DNA of 64,000 bases from Tamarix chinensis (GCA_030549775.1 CM060178.1:70602556-70666555); one strand, 5' to 3'; shown: positions 1-13,505, numbered from the stretch's first letter. Notes: generated by a model from the sequence alone, not told the origin. Program-made: numbers and translations.

Positions 1-1640
1 ATCCATGATGTAAAAAAAAAAATTCTTCCTTAAATTTTTTGGTGAAGTTGATGCATCACAATGGGTTGAATAAATAGAGTAACAAGTCTTTTGATGGACT
101 TTTGAAATTGTTGAAAGAAACACTTCCAGACTGTAATAAGCTTCTAGGATTGCATTGTGACACTAAGAATATGATGGGAAAGTTAGAATTAAGATATGAA
201 ATGATCCACGCATGCAAGTATGACTATGCCTTGTACTGAAAAGAGAACACTGATGGAACTAATTGTTCGATATGTGGTAATTCTCGATCGATAGATGAGG
301 CTACAAAGCAAAAGAAGGTACTACAAAAGGTATTGTAATATTTCCCCTTAAAATTGAAATTAAAAAGACTGTATCCTTGTAGACACACCACTTAAGACAT
401 AAGGTGACACTTGAATGAATTCTCTAGAGAACTGGAGGTCTTACAACATCTAGTTGATGCCCAAGTATAGAAAGATTTTGATGCAAATTATTTAGATTTT
501 ACAGTTGAGGCTCATAATGTTCGACTCGGGTTGGAATCATAGGGGTTCAATCCCTTTGGTATGAGTGAAAATTATAGTATGCAGCCAATAATTTTGATGA
601 CATACAACTTAACCACATGGCAATACATGAAAAATCCACTCTGTGTTATCTTTGTTGATTCCTGGACAGTTGTCTCTTAAAAGGGATATTGATGTGTTTC
701 TCAAACCTTTTATTAACAAGCTAAATGAGTCATGGGTGATAAGAATTGATACTAAAGTTACAGTTGATAACAAAGTGCTTAGAATGCATGTTGTGCTTTT
801 GTGGACTATTAATGACTTCCCTACTAGTTCAATTCTCTATGGGTGGTCAGGACAAGGGTATAAAGCATGCCTTGATTGTAATGAAGACACTCCTTTTGTG
901 ATGGTAAGGTCAAGGATAGGGTACATTAGACATCGATTATTCCTTCCGACTAATCATTCATGGAGGAAGAATAAACAATTTGATGGTAAAGTTGAGAAGA
1001 GAAATCCACCTCTAAGATTATTGGTAGATTATTAATTAATATAGTTGAGTCATGTTAGATATTACCCATTGGGTAAGCATGAAGACATACTGAATTTGAA
1101 GGGGAAGAAAGGTATTGATGAGTTGATGAGCTCTTGTATTGGTCATCAATTACCCTTAAACACAGCTTTGATATGATGCATGTTGAAAAAAATGTTTATG
1201 AAAATTTGCTCAACATGATCCTTGGTAATAATGACAAATCAAAAGATAATGAAAATGTGATATGTGATTTGATGGATATGAACATTATACTTGAGCTACA
1301 TCTATATTATAAAGATAACCAGATGCTAAAACTTGTTGCTAAGTATACTCTTTCACCCTAGGATGAGATGAATTTTTTAGGGGTTTTGAAGAGGGTAAAG
1401 TTTCTAGATGGCTTTGTAACAAATTTGAGGAAGAATATAATTGACAATGATGGTAAATTAACTACTCTAAAATCATATGATCATTATGTAATAATGCAAC
1501 AGTTGTTGCCGATTGATGTGCGACTGTTCCTACAAAAACAAATTGATGATACCATTATTGAGTTGAGTAACTTCTTGACCATGATATGTGCAAGGAAATT
1601 TCAAGTGTCTTATTTGGAGAAGGCTATAAAGAAATTGAAA
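1..1640 (+). pseudogene. CACTA TNP2-like transposase (Transposase_21), broken
   Basis: Conceptual translation across several frames gives the order of landmarks typical of plant CACTA TNP2. First comes an 'LGYEKIHACPNDC'-like stretch (about 170-235). Next is a zinc-ribbon-like CSICGNSR (about 270-290) and 'RYFPL...RLYPCRHT' (about 340-390). Then come 'NVRLGLES-GFNPFG' (about 515-560), 'LLIPG' (about 650), LLWTINDFPTSSILYGWS (about 800-850) and 'HRLFLPTNHSWRKNKQFDG' (about 930-985). The catalytic-region landmark DMMHVEKNV (about 1170-1195) follows, and then a DUF4218-like segment with 'LKSYDHYVIMQQLLPI' (about 1470-1520). Many in-frame stops and frame changes show it is not functional. It stops at 1640, where a retroelement LTR begins, so the C-terminus is lost. 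Family assignment is firm; activity is excluded. Confidence 0.88.
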
Positions 1641-2659
1641 TGCCCCGAAAATTTCTAATTTTATAAACTACATTCAAGGATATTTACTATAAGAATTATT
1701 TAAATAAATTATTTTTAAATTGAATTAATTAGGGCAAATCAAGAAGAAATTTATAAGTATTTTTATTAGAAGAGAATTTGGGTATTTTACCTAATTAAGT
1801 ATTTTATTTTGAAAATTAATTAAATAAATTATTTTATTTAAAATAAGAAGGAGAACATAGTTTCAAATTAATATTAATTTTATAAATAATTTAATTGGAA
1901 AAAAATTAGGGTGTTTTGCTAATTAAAAAGGAATTTATGGAAAATCTTTTAAAAATCCTAATTTAGACTAAAATAGGATTTAAATATTATTTTATTCAAA
2001 TATTATTATTTTTAAATATCCCAAATATTTTAATTAATTTAAATACCCAACATAATTATTTCTCTCTTTTCCTTTTTCATTTTCTTTCCTTTTTCTTCTT
2101 TTTTCTTCCTCTTTTCTTTTTCTTTTTCTTCTTCTCCTCGTTTGGGCTGCCTCTCCCGCCGCCCACTTCTCCTTTTCTTTACCTTCGGCCCAGCCCATCC
2201 GCGCGACGCTGGCTTCTTCTGCCGTCCCCCTCTAAGTCGCGTTTTGATTCATTTGACACTGAAACCCGTCATTTCATTTAAACCTCCTCCTCCGTCGCCG
2301 AACCGCCCGGTCTCCTCCCTTTCTTTTTCTCTTCTTTCTTTCTCGGCCGCCCGGTCCAGGCCCCCCATCTTCTTCTTCCCCGACGTCGCCAGCCTGCAAC
2401 TCCACCGCCCAACCGAGATTATCGCCGCCGGTTACGTCAGTTTTGACCAGTCGTTTTTATTCCTATCTCTTCCCCCTGAATCGCCGGCCCTCTTGATATA
2501 ACTAAATCTCCATTTCTCGCATGATTTTTCCCTCTCCTTTCCATGCGCAACCCTTGCCTCGATTTGCCGCCGCCGACCAAACGTCACCTCAGGCGACCTG
2601 AACCCTACGTTCCTTATCTCGTAACCGACCCAAAGAACCCTAACCTATCTTATTTTCCC

Positions 2660-2667
2660 TATAAATA
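2660..2667 (+). promoter_or_regulatory. TATA box of long LTR copy A
   Basis: TATAAATA in the context CCTATAAATACCC. The same octamer occurs at the equivalent place in copies E (46780-46787, minus) and F (52063-52070, minus). That conservation supports a promoter and fixes the transcription direction of the LTR family. Confidence 0.55.
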
Positions 2668-3594
2668 CCCTCGTAAGCAGCTCTGTATCGAGCTTTGGTT
2701 GTTTCCCAGAATTCTCCAACCTTACCACCGCCGCCCATTTAGACGCTTCGACAGCCGCCTCCGGCCAACTTCACCGCCATCCCTGGCTACCCGTGTAATC
2801 CTTGAATCTTCCTCTAGCTAACCAAAACATTCATCACCCTCGATTCTTTCTGCACAATCCTCCCCGACTATGCAAATTTCCCTTCTCGACCAACCTGTCT
2901 TCCAGCCCCTGCCACCCTTCGCACTAAATCCGCTTCTTTCTCCTCCCATTCTGTGCTGCAGACCTTGCTCTATCTCCCCATACCTTTAGTTTCCTTTTTC
3001 TCCCTCTCCTCCTCTCTCTTTCTTCTTCTCCTCCATTCGGCCACCGCCGCCGCCACCTTTGGCTGCGCCACCACCTTCATTCCATTCCTCTCCCTCTAGG
3101 TATTCTTAAATAGCCCAACTTCCACCTCCATTCTCCCTATCTTATTCCCAGCATGCAACTTTCCCCTCTTTCTTTCCCTTTTCCAGCCACCGCCGCCGCC
3201 ATCGTTGGTGTCGTCTATCCCCACCAACCTATGGTTGAACCCTAGATCCTCTCAGCCTTTTTCCCTATTTTTATAACCCTTAAATTATTTTATTTCTATT
3301 ATTTGCATATAAATATTATTATTATTATTATTATTATTCTTAATATTTATATTTTTAATATGCATTATTATTATTATTAGTATTAATATTTTTATTATTA
3401 TTTATGTTGAGGGCTGAAGCCTATTGTATTTTAATTCGATTTTATTATTTTTCTTCTTATTATTTCTATATTTACTATTATTAATATTAAAGTTTTATAA
3501 GTATAATTATTATTATTATTTCCTATTTCTAATTACCATTATTTTTATTCCATTATTATTATTACAAATATTTTAACATTAGTTTTGATAGTAA

Positions 3595-3614
3595 TGTTGT
3601 TGTTGTTGTTGTTG

Positions 3615-3684
<70 letters not shown>

Positions 3685-3719
3685 TACTATTACTATTATT
3701 ATTATTATTATTATTATTA
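3595..3719. repeat. TGT/TTA trinucleotide microsatellite
   Basis: About 8 TGT units followed by a long, slightly interrupted TTA array. It sits inside LTR copy A at the position where the related LTRs also carry TTA (or AAT on the other strand) arrays. Confidence 0.95.
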
Positions 3720-4156
3720 AATTTGGTTATTTAATTTACCAATAATATTTTAGTATTATTTTGGTAAGGGGTTCGAAGCCCTTATTTTACTATGTTTTTG
3801 AGCAATGTCCTTCTTATTATTATTGTTACTGTTTTTTATTAACCTTATTATTATTAATATCGATATTATTTTGGTATTTTTGATATTATTATTTTAATAT
3901 TTTATCAAAGCCTAGTCTTATATTAAGTTAGTTTTTAATAGTATTTTTGATAGGAGGGAGTCTAATTTTAGCTTTTCTCTCATAATAGTTTTGGGATACT
4001 CCCGAAAAAAAGATATTTGAATAATATTATATATAGATAAATTTAATATGTATTAATATTAATTAAGTGTTAATATTTATTGATTTGGGTGCAAAACCAG
4101 AAAAAATGCAAAAAAACAAAAGCTAGCAACAATATCCTAACCTTTATGGCTCGTCA

Positions 4157-4728
4157 TTGATTTCTCAAATTCTCTATACTAAGGAATTGTATACCTACTT
4201 TATAATTTTATTTATTATTTATAGTGTTATTCATAAAGTTCTATTTTTTATTATAACTATAAACCGACCTAACACCAAGAAAATTTTGGGCAAGGTCAAG
4301 ACTTTTAGAGAGGTGTATTGCAAGGATGGGAAATGGGTGAGCTGAGAGAAATATGTAAGTTTGTAATTCTTTAAAGGAATTAATTTAAATATGTTTTGTT
4401 TATCGGCTATTTATTCTTAATTTTAACTTTCTTATGGCATACAATGTCGAAGATGCTACAAAGGATGATGGAGGAAACTCGGGTCCAATCACTTGAGAGT
4501 GAATGTGGGTCTAATGAGTCAATACAAATTGATGAGGTGACTATTGTATATGACATTCTTGGACAACGCCGCGGCCATGAGAGGTGTATTGGTAGATTAT
4601 TGAAGGGTTGTTTGTCAATATCGTCTACAACTCCGCTAGCACCACCATCATCACCTTTTGCTAGTACCAGCACTGGTGCTTCTGCACTTGAAGATAAACT
4701 TGGCAAGGTAACCAAGATTGTTCAATAG
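4157..4728 (+). pseudogene. CACTA second gene, Transposase_24-like, broken
   Basis: A first segment (4157-4345) ends in 'FREVYCKDGKWVS', which resembles the 'hThtrkDGs-V' motif of plant Ptta/En/Spm transposases. It is separated by an AT-rich intron-like stretch from a second segment (4396-4728). That segment carries 'MMEETRVQSLESECGS...IQIDEVTIVYDILGQRRGH', the conserved 'E-f-eVLG-r-Gy-rG-G' region of the family, followed by a serine/proline-rich linker. The N-terminal half of the gene is missing, probably lost with the deletion at the right of LTR copy A. Assigned by motif order, without an alignment; the family is likely and function is excluded. Confidence 0.65.
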
Positions 4729-5199
4729 CACAACAAAGCGATAAGACGTTAAAAATAAACTATCAAGTTGTAAACTATTGTAATACAAGACATTAGACAT
4801 AGACTAATGGAGTCAAAGGAGGATGTAGGGGAGGGGGGAAGAGGACAAAGATGATAAGTAGGATCTAGTTGTTTATATTAGATAACAAAATTATAATGAC
4901 AATATCAAATTATGAACAATTGTTGTATTTTAAATGTGTTTTTTATTTAATATTATCAATCATATCTTAATATTAACATGAAAATAAAATTATGCATTAT
5001 TAATGGTTCCAATTAATATAAATAAGTCTACATTTAAAAAATATTATATTTAAATTTTATAAGGTCATAATAAAAATTTAGAAAAAAATAAAATTTGGCC
5101 TTTAGTAACGGCAAGAGTCATTACAGCAGACCTATAGTCATCATAGTAGGCTAATAAGATCTTTTTTTTTTAAATTAGGAATTCAACGATGACGGGGTT

Positions 5200-5430
5200 G
5201 CTATAGTAGACCCAAAATATCGTCGCAATAGATAATATACATATTTTTCCTATATCGCCCTTTAGTAGGAGATCTAAAATGGTGTCGCAATAGATCATAT
5301 ATATGTATATTCCTATATTGCCCCAAAATATCATCGCAATAGATAATATGTATGTATGTGTGTATATATATATTCCTATATCGCCCTTCAGTTGCTGCTG
5401 AAGATCCAAAATATCGTTGCATTAGATAGG
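5200..5430. repeat. CACTA subterminal repeats
   Basis: Four imperfect copies of a unit containing 'CCAAAATATCGTCGCAATAG', near 5211, 5274, 5323 and 5405, interleaved with 'TATTCCTATATCGCC'. Short subterminal repeats next to the terminus are the usual transposase-binding arrays of CACTA elements. Confidence 0.7.
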
Positions 5431-5616
5431 TTTAATTTTTTGAAGTTTTTTTTTTTATATTGATATCACATTACTATGATAACTATAGAGCTAGTTTTCA
5501 ATAATGACTTCCATAGTTACAATCTTGGGTCTTTTACTATGAATCTGTTACAACGACAATTCAATGAAGACTTGTTGCCGCGATAGACTTTCTATGACGA
5601 TGAATGTTGTTGTAGA

Positions 5617-5636
5617 AAAGTGCATTTGTAGTAGTG
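5617..5636. repeat. CACTA right terminus (TAGTG end)
   Basis: Ends ...TTTGTAGTAGTG; its reverse complement starts CACTACTACAAATGC. It resembles the start of the second CACTA element at 35645 (CACTACTATAGAAG) in its first nine bases. Confidence 0.7.
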
Positions 5637-5851
5637 TCATTTAATTATAAAGTCATTTAAAAAAAATCAAAGTGTACTTTTCATTTTTACCCTCACTTTT
5701 TTAATTATACATTCATTTAATTTTTTGTTATTTTTTTAATGAAGGGTGTAATTGTAATTTTAAGACTACTTTTATTATTTTTTTAATGCCCATATTGTGA
5801 GAATAATTTTCTTTTTGATATAGAGGGAGTAAAATCTAAGCAAAATCAACA

Positions 5852-5901
<50 letters not shown>

Positions 5902-8650
5902 CAAAAAGAAAAAAATACAAGGAAAATAACATACACTTCCCTTAAGGTGGATGATTGTGAAAAGGGAAGAGGAAAGAAGGTTTTTCTTCAAGATCTTTTA
6001 GCTTTAATTCACATGTTTATTTAAAACACAAATGAGCTAAAAGTTAAGAACTAGGAGCTAAAAGGCCAAAGAAAAATGGAGGAAAAAAAGGGGGAGGGTG
6101 GTAGTTGACAGGGAGAGGAAGAATCAAAAGATACAAAAAGAAGTAAAGATAAAAACAAACATAGACTAAGTGTAGAATTTTGTATGGATATTTATCTTAG
6201 TTTAGTATATAATAAGGAAATAACAAAACAAAGAGTAAAGAGAAAAAAAGGCTGCTAGTTAGCCAAAATTAGTGCCACAATATGGCCTAATAAACTTGAA
6301 TAAAGGCAAATGAGTTTTTAAGAATGATTTTTATAAAGTTAGAATAGGATTAGAAGATGAAGAAAATGAGTATTGGTGGCTAAATATGTCTGGGAGTAAC
6401 GAATTAAATGTGGAAATAGTAAAAATATTTATAGAATATTTTAAATATATTTTAGCCCAATAATGTCAAGATATAAGTATTTGCAAAGTTTTGTAAATTT
6501 TTGATAGCTAAAAAAGTTATTTTTATACTTAAAATTAAATCAAACCTGAATGAAATAGTAAATAACATTTTTTTCCTATCAAAACCTCTATTTAGCATTT
6601 TAAAAGATGACCAAGAAAGTTAAAGAAAAGATGAAAAGTAAAAATTTAATGAATTAGAAAGGTCTCAAAAAAGTCTAAAGACTAAAAATGGCTTGAAATG
6701 CTTATAAAATTCAAAACTATAAGAAGGGTTAAAAATTTGGGAACGAAATATTGTAAAAGCGTAAATAGGGTTTAGGATATGTATTAAACTTTAATTTAAA
6801 CTAATCTTCCATAATTATAGTATTAAACAAGTATTTAGAAAAATGTGGTATACCCCTTTATATTATGTAAGGTGCATATTTTGTTAGGGAATATGTGTAT
6901 TTTTTAAGATGAGTTTATATTCACTTATATAAATAAAGGATGTGTGTTTATATCTTTAAAGATGTAACTTTATATCCTTAACAATGAGTATTTGTATCAT
7001 TATCCATACTTTGTTTTCTTTAGCCTTTGAATGTCACATGTGGTGGTGTTGGCCACGACTACCCATGTTAATTCTCTATGTGACCATGGTGATGACCACA
7101 TGCCACTTGTGTCATTTCTTTGGCTTCTTCTTCAATTCATTGCTTAGCTTAGCCTTCCACTTTCCATGTTTAGCTCCTTTTTTACTTTCATGTTCTTCCA
7201 AAGTCCTACAAAAGATAGACAGGAGCAGTAAATACGAACAAATTCCATTAAATATGCATCAATAAGCATCAAAATCATGTTTTATATCGCACTCATAATA
7301 TATATCTATATCTATATCTATATCATATATGTATATATGCTTCCACCCTCGTTTAAAATGAAGTTCACAAAATTTACAAAATTTCAATGTATTTTCCATC
7401 TTTCTCCTTTTTTCTTTATATAAATAGAAGATGTGTAGCTGTATATGGGAATATGTGTGTTTATATTATGGATGGTGTGTATTTACATTATAAAATATGT
7501 ATATTTATATTCTCAAAAATATGTATTTACATCCTAGAAGATGTGTATTTTATTAAAAAAATATGTATATTATTGTAAGAAGTGTATATTTCCATATGCA
7601 CATATTTTTTATATCTAAAATATATCAATATAGATGTTTATTTATGTAGAAAATTCTGAGAATAATTTCGGTATAATTTTTTTAATAGCTCGAATTAAAG
7701 ATAATTAGTTCAATAAAAGAAGATAACATTAGCAAAATGCTATGTGACATCATCCATATGCACCATAGTTGGTGCATATGTATGTATGATGTAAATTGAC
7801 TATTATTTGACTTCTTACCTAATTTAATTACCCAAAATTAAATATAATAAACCTCCTAACTGCTCATTAGATCTCAACCATTCCCCTTACTAGAGCCAAC
7901 CAGATTTTTTACTTAGCTACTTTTATTCAACCAAAATCCTGGTTAAGGTACACTAATCAAATGCTTTTTTTTTTTTATCAAAAACTCTCACACACTTCAC
8001 CACCATTGTTCTTCTTTATGCAAGTTTTATTGAAGCAATCCCCTCCTCCTCCTGCCGCCTAATTTTCAACCACAGTCATCCCCCGTATGCCCATATGTTT
8101 ACTCATTTCGTTTCATTCTCATTCACACAAATTGCCTTAGCATTTCTTTCTTTCTTTTCTTTTTTCTTTTTGGCTCTCGGTGGTTGTCCATTTTTGCCTA
8201 ATTCCTCTTTTGTTTTCTTCATTTTTTCTTCCTCCTTTGTTTTGGCTTAATCCTTTACATACTTACCCTTCATTAGCTCTTCCTTTCCCTTTTGTTTCCT
8301 TTGATTTTCGAACCCCATAGTTCAGTCATGGTTCTCGAAATCAATGGCCTTTTTCTTTTCCGCATCAGCGGACTTATCAAGACCTTAGGACTCTCCCAAA
8401 GGTAGCTAATATTGTACTACTAAAAACGAAATAATAACTTTTTAGAGCACATCTAATAATTCCTAATATCCAAGGCCTCCAAATTTGATAAATCAAGAAT
8501 CATAATGTTAATAGAACTAACCATGGTATATACTATATACAAAAAAAGTAACTAATTGAACTATAAAGTAATTACTGACTTAAAATGTAAGAACCATCGG
8601 CAAAACACGATGTGTAGATTAAAGAGGAATGGTAATGGACATCTTTTAGT
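5637..8650. other. AT-rich intergenic DNA, no gene recognised
   Basis: Holds an AAT microsatellite (about 5853-5900), and degenerate 'GATGTGTATTTATAT'-like tandem units at 6890-6980 and 7410-7600. It also has a TATATC run near 7300-7330 and a pyrimidine-rich stretch (about 7960-8420) that looks like part of an unrecognised LTR or leader. Open frames here are short and without recognisable domains. Confidence 0.6.
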
Positions 8651-8659
8651 AATATAAAG

Positions 8660-9613
8660 ACAGACACTAAACTAAGAGGCATATTAGGAATTGACAACCT
8701 CATGGATAAGAATTATGTGTTGTAGCTCAAATGGATTTGGAGGTATTTACAAGAAAATAACAACTTGTGCAGTAATTTGATTGAAGAAAAGTACGAGAGG
8801 GAAGATCATTCAAATATGCTGAACAGGATTAGAAAAAAGGTCGGCAATGGTGAAGGTACTCTATTCTGGTTTGATATTTGGGTAGGAGACGTAGCATTAA
8901 AAAGACAATTTCCCAAGATTGTTTGGTATCATAAACAATAAATTTGACACAGTAGCCGATGTGGGGACGTGGGACAGACTTCTATGGAGATGATGTTTAA
9001 GATGGAGGAGAATATAGAAACAAGATTGTTGCTGAAAATTGAGGATATGTTCCTTGATCCTCTAGTGCCCGATGTTTCAGCCTGGAAGTTTGATGGAAAT
9101 GGCATTTTCTCGGGGGAAGTTGGGACATAACTCCACGTGCAATTTACTAAACCCCCTTCCAAAATATGATGTTAGAAGAATATGGCATGGCCTCGTTCCA
9201 CTGAGGATTGAAATATTTTCTTGGTTAGCACTAATGGAATTTTTAATTTACCGAAGATAGGCTGATTGGACCAGAAGGAGATAGGTGCATATGTGTGCTG
9301 ATGATGAGAGAGAAACTTGTAACCACATTCTCCTTCACTTCAGGGTGGTGTATCTTCTATAGGGTTGGCGGCTTTAGTTATGGGATATGGAATGGACCTT
9401 TCGCGAGAATACTCTCGACACTAATAAACGATGGAAGACTCCTTATTATGGTCTGTTTTTCGGCAGTCTGGAAAGCTGCATTCATAGTCATCGTATGGAT
9501 AATTTGGAAGGAAACGAAATGAGATAATTTTTGACAGAAAATATGACACCATGGCATACCACTAATTGCTGGTGCTTATCTGGTTCGACCGGTGGATTAA
9601 CGGTTGGGAAGAT
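8660..9613 (+). pseudogene. LINE (L1-like) ORF2 C-terminal fragment
   Basis: Shifting frames read as the end of a plant L1 reverse transcriptase ORF. Visible are 'LGIDNLMDKN', 'WIWRYLQENN', 'GNGEGTLFWFDIWVGD' (8850-8895) and 'GLVPLRIEIFSWLAL'. After these come 'ADDERETCNHILLHF' and 'TPYYGLFFG', the zf-RVT zinc-binding region found downstream of the reverse transcriptase. Stops and frameshifts are frequent. The fragment ends abruptly at 9613 where the LTR at 9614 starts, so it was the target of that insertion. The endonuclease and polymerase parts are missing. Orientation is plus, as in the second LINE at 21-29 kb. Confidence 0.85.
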
Positions 9614-9734
9614 TGTTATATCCATTTATATAAACTCTAATTTAGATACCCTAAATCAAAATTTAATTATTATGAGAAAATAATTATAAAAATTATTTAA
9701 AGGTTGGATGCCCCCATTATTATTATTATTATTA

Positions 9735-9775
<41 letters not shown>

Positions 9776-9977
9776 TTGTGTTAATAGTTTGGGCCAATGG
9801 ATTGAAATTTAAAGAAAAGTTAATAATAGTAATAGTAATAATAATAATATTGATAATAAATAATGATGATCAGATTGATATATTAATGAGACATAATTTT
9901 TAGTAATTAATAACCTTCTAAATTAAATTTTTATTATTTACTTAGTTATTAATTAAGTTTAGCCTTAATATCTTTTC

Positions 9978-10033
<56 letters not shown>

Positions 10034-13000
10034 TTTCCCTTTTATCCTAAACCTAACCAAACAATCCCCTGATGTGACTCTATTTTTCTGTGCTTCCCCA
10101 TGCACTTGCCTCCTCCAAAGCTGACCCGGCCTTGCATCACGCTGCCAGCCCCCGACCAAACACACCTTTGATGCCTCTACACCAAACTACCTTGATCCAT
10201 CACCCACCTCAGCTTGCTCGACCAATTTCTTTCCTTTTCTTCTTCTTTTCTTTCATCTCCTTTCTTCTCGCAACTTATTCTACAAAACCATCTTCTTCTT
10301 TTTTTCTTTCCTTTCCCGATTTGATCGTCACGACCTTACTTCCTCCTTAGTTATTTCTTCTTCTTCTTTATTTCCTAATCCTTTTCTACCCTTCTTCCTT
10401 ACTCCTCTTCCTCTATTTTGTTTCCCTGGACCATTTTGCTTGTCTTGTCCATCACCCTACCTTGATGCCTGATTTTCCTTACCCTGCGTCGTGCACCTTA
10501 CACCCAACCAACCCCCCAAGCACCTTCACCTTGCCATCTTCAGCACCACCTGTGACCTCCAACATTGAGCAACCATAACCGTTTCCCTTATTTTGTTTCA
10601 TTAACCACCAAATTACCAGCTTCCAGATTGCCAACTTAGTTTCCCTTAGTCTTTCTAGTCTTTTACTCAGCATGCTACAAACCCCTTCATCCCTTCAGTT
10701 TTAATTTCCCACCTAACCCCGATTGAACGCCATTGCAACAAACCATCACTTTTGTATAATATAATCACGCCATCATTATCCCCCGTTGTCTTTCAAAACA
10801 CCTCAATCGAGCTCCAGTGAGCATTAACAACAACAAGAAACAACCCATCACCATCGCAACTTGATCAAGCTCTCATCTCACCATGTACCCTACACTATGA
10901 GCTAGTTTTGTACTATAACCCTCCCATTTATGCTACTTAAGCCACCCTCTCTACCCAACCTTACCAACGTGAGCCTTTCACATTGAACTGGTCATTGCTA
11001 CATCATTCATTCACAAAGATAATCCCTTGTATGGCCTTAAAAACCACCACCAATTGATTCACCACCCCTCGTGCATATGAACTTGTTACCTCGGACGTGC
11101 ATGAAAGATTATGAGCCAACCCTTTTGATCTAATGATCACCCTGCTTGAAGCCTCGAGTAGTTATTCCAATAGCCAACCACCCAACACCTTCCTCCATCC
11201 TTGTTGCGAGTTGACCCAACCCAACCTCACTAATGTGAGTTGGTGCTTGTTGTGCCATGCATTGCAGCCCTTGGCCTTGAGTGTGCTTACAAGTTTGGTT
11301 CCTTTGTCATTTTATTTTTATTAATTTTTCCATCTTATGTGGTATTATGCTAATATATATTGCATTGGGTGTTCTTGGTATTAGGCGATCATGATCTTGC
11401 TTAAGGTAGCCTTAAAGGAGGTGTTTTTGGGGTACCACTTGTGTAGCTTGGAGGTAAACTAACTACTTCTATGATGGTAGAAATTTAGGTATAAATATGA
11501 AAATTTTATTTTTAGAATAAAATTATTCAAGGTTAATGTTATTGGAATTTTCATATTTTTCCAGAAAATGAAAGCATACAGTATTATGGTTCTATTTAAA
11601 CATTTGTGACTTATAAAAATAAAACATGTTGCCATGTTAGAAATTAATTATTATATATGCCTTCGTAGTATTTTAAATACATGGATGTGTGCCTGTGCAA
11701 TTATATACATTATGGTTAGAAATAATTTGCATGTCTAGGGTTAGGGTTTGAATCAAAATTTTTTACCTTACCATGTGCTTGACATACTAATGAGTTCAAT
11801 ACCTTCCTTGTAAATTTTAGATAGATTTTGACATATAGAATGTTGGTTTTAGAGCATGATTAAGATTAGTTTTTATTATTATTCTTTATCGTATGTTCTA
11901 AGGATAGAAATATAATTTTTTTTATGTACTATGATTTGTATCGAAAATTATTTTGTTGAATTAGTGTGAAAATTATAATATATTAGAAATGCATGCTAGG
12001 GTTTCATATGTGTATTATGTTATGATCATGCTCAGGGGTAATATTATCTTTTGTCATAACATGGAATTTCCTTCCATGATAAATTATTTTTATTATTATT
12101 ATATTTTAACCTTTTTATGAAAAATATTCTAGGAAAATAAATATAGTAATAAATTGGATAAAAAGTTAAAACTAGGGTTTTGGAGGGCATTTTGGTCATT
12201 TTAACAAAAATGCTACTTAAGGTGAATAGTTAGACTAGGTTGACCTTAGTATTTTTTTAGTTTAACCTTAGCATTTTCTTTGACTTGGCTTAATCTGTTG
12301 ACCTTAGAGTTGACTTGAATAATTAGAAATAAAGGAAAAATAGTTTAGTATGGAAATGAGAATAGTTGTGTATTGCATGACCACCTTATAAAATATTAAT
12401 ATTTAAAGTGAAAGACCTAGAGTTTAAAATTGGTGGCTCCTTAGGGGTAGATACCCTAAGGACGAGTTTAGCCATTGATTTTATTTGTTTTGCCGGTGTA
12501 TCTTAATGCCTTAGAAAGGCCTTATATCTACTCTAATTAGTTCTCTGGACTTCTTTTGAGGTATTGATACTTAAGAATTAGGTGTCCTAGAAAGAACAAG
12601 GGTGTAATGTTTCCCGCATGTGCTAGCATAACCAGTTGTATATTAGTATCCCTAGGTTCTATGGTATAAGGGTATTGTGCTACCTATATGCACCAATATG
12701 ACTAGGTGTGCATCAATTTCCCTAATTGATATTTTCTCCTCTTGAGTAAATCAAATAATCAAGAAATAACTATATTTTATGGCCTTGGTATGTATTAAAT
12801 TTTTGGTTTGATCTTTGTGTCCTATATTTGGTTTTGGAATTGATTTGGTTCGTTGGTCAATAGAGCCCTAGTGCACTATCTTAGTAGAAATGGATTATGA
12901 TGAAGTTATTCTGTGTTTTTAGATGGATGTGGAACAGTTAAGTAGATTGGTTGTTAAGCATGAGGCTTTGATGCCATATATGTCATTGCTTGTTATTTGT

Positions 13001-13505
13001 ATCTTATTATCACATGTGCCTTTGTATTTTAAGCTTGTGTTCTAGTTATTATATTTTTATATGTAATGTGGGAATGCTACCTCTTTGGAGGCGTTGTGAT
13101 TTACATAATATGAGGAAATTGTACTAATACTATCACTTTTAGGTTGTTTTAGGTTTCAATGGCAGCTTAAGTTTGGGTTAAGAAGTTAGGGTTATTCTAG
13201 TGTCCCTTGTCTTGGTTTTGTATTTTGTTCTTGAGGCCCCCTTTTAGACTTCAAGTGTTGTAAAAACTTTTGTATGATATTTAAAATATCTCTATTTTGC
13301 TTTTTTTTTGTTTTAGTCTCGAACTTGGATTAGCTTCTTACCACACCTAATCTTTGTGTATGAGATATCGTAGCCTTGCAACCGATACGGGTTAGGTATT
13401 AGTCATATCTATCTCCATGTTGGTTGTTGCATAACACACAATTTTTTCTTTGTAAATAATTCTATTAAAACTAAAATTTTAAGTTCTAAATTTGGGGGTG
13501 TTATA
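9614..13505 (+). repeat. LARD-like element, 5' LTR
   Basis: About 3.9 kb, from TGTTATATCC to GGGGGTGTTATA. Contains TTA arrays (about 9716-9773 and 9979-10031), a pyrimidine-rich GC stretch (about 10030-11300) and an AT-rich second half. It aligns by eye with 14955-15801 plus 19316-21030. Open frames within it are low-complexity and not taken as genes. Confidence 0.8.

Larger units (their letters stand above)
1641..3985 (+). mobile_element. truncated long LTR (copy A of the giant-LTR family)
   Basis: Starts TGCCCCGAAAATTTCTAA inside the TNP2 pseudogene. It then shows the same succession as copies B, E and F: an AT-rich tail, a pyrimidine-rich GC block (about 2050-3250), TTA arrays (about 3310-3760) and the 'GGGCTGAAGCC' motif near 3410. 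It matches the reverse complement of the 50.8-53.1 kb copy. The copy breaks off near 3985, just after 'CTCATAATAG', where other copies continue into a conserved 62-nt block. No right target duplication is found, so its 5'-to-3' order was truncated by a deletion that also removed the end of TNP2. Confidence 0.75.
1..5636 (+). mobile_element. CACTA (En/Spm) transposon, right part
   Basis: The element enters from the left edge of the window. It carries a decayed TNP2 transposase (1-1640), then a Transposase_24-type second gene (4157-4728), then a subterminal repeat array (about 5200-5430). It ends in TAGTAGTG at 5636, the expected right terminus of a CACTA element. Gene order and termini agree with the superfamily. 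A truncated long LTR (1641-about 3985) interrupts it. The left terminus lies outside the window, so the 3-bp target duplication cannot be checked. Confidence 0.8.
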
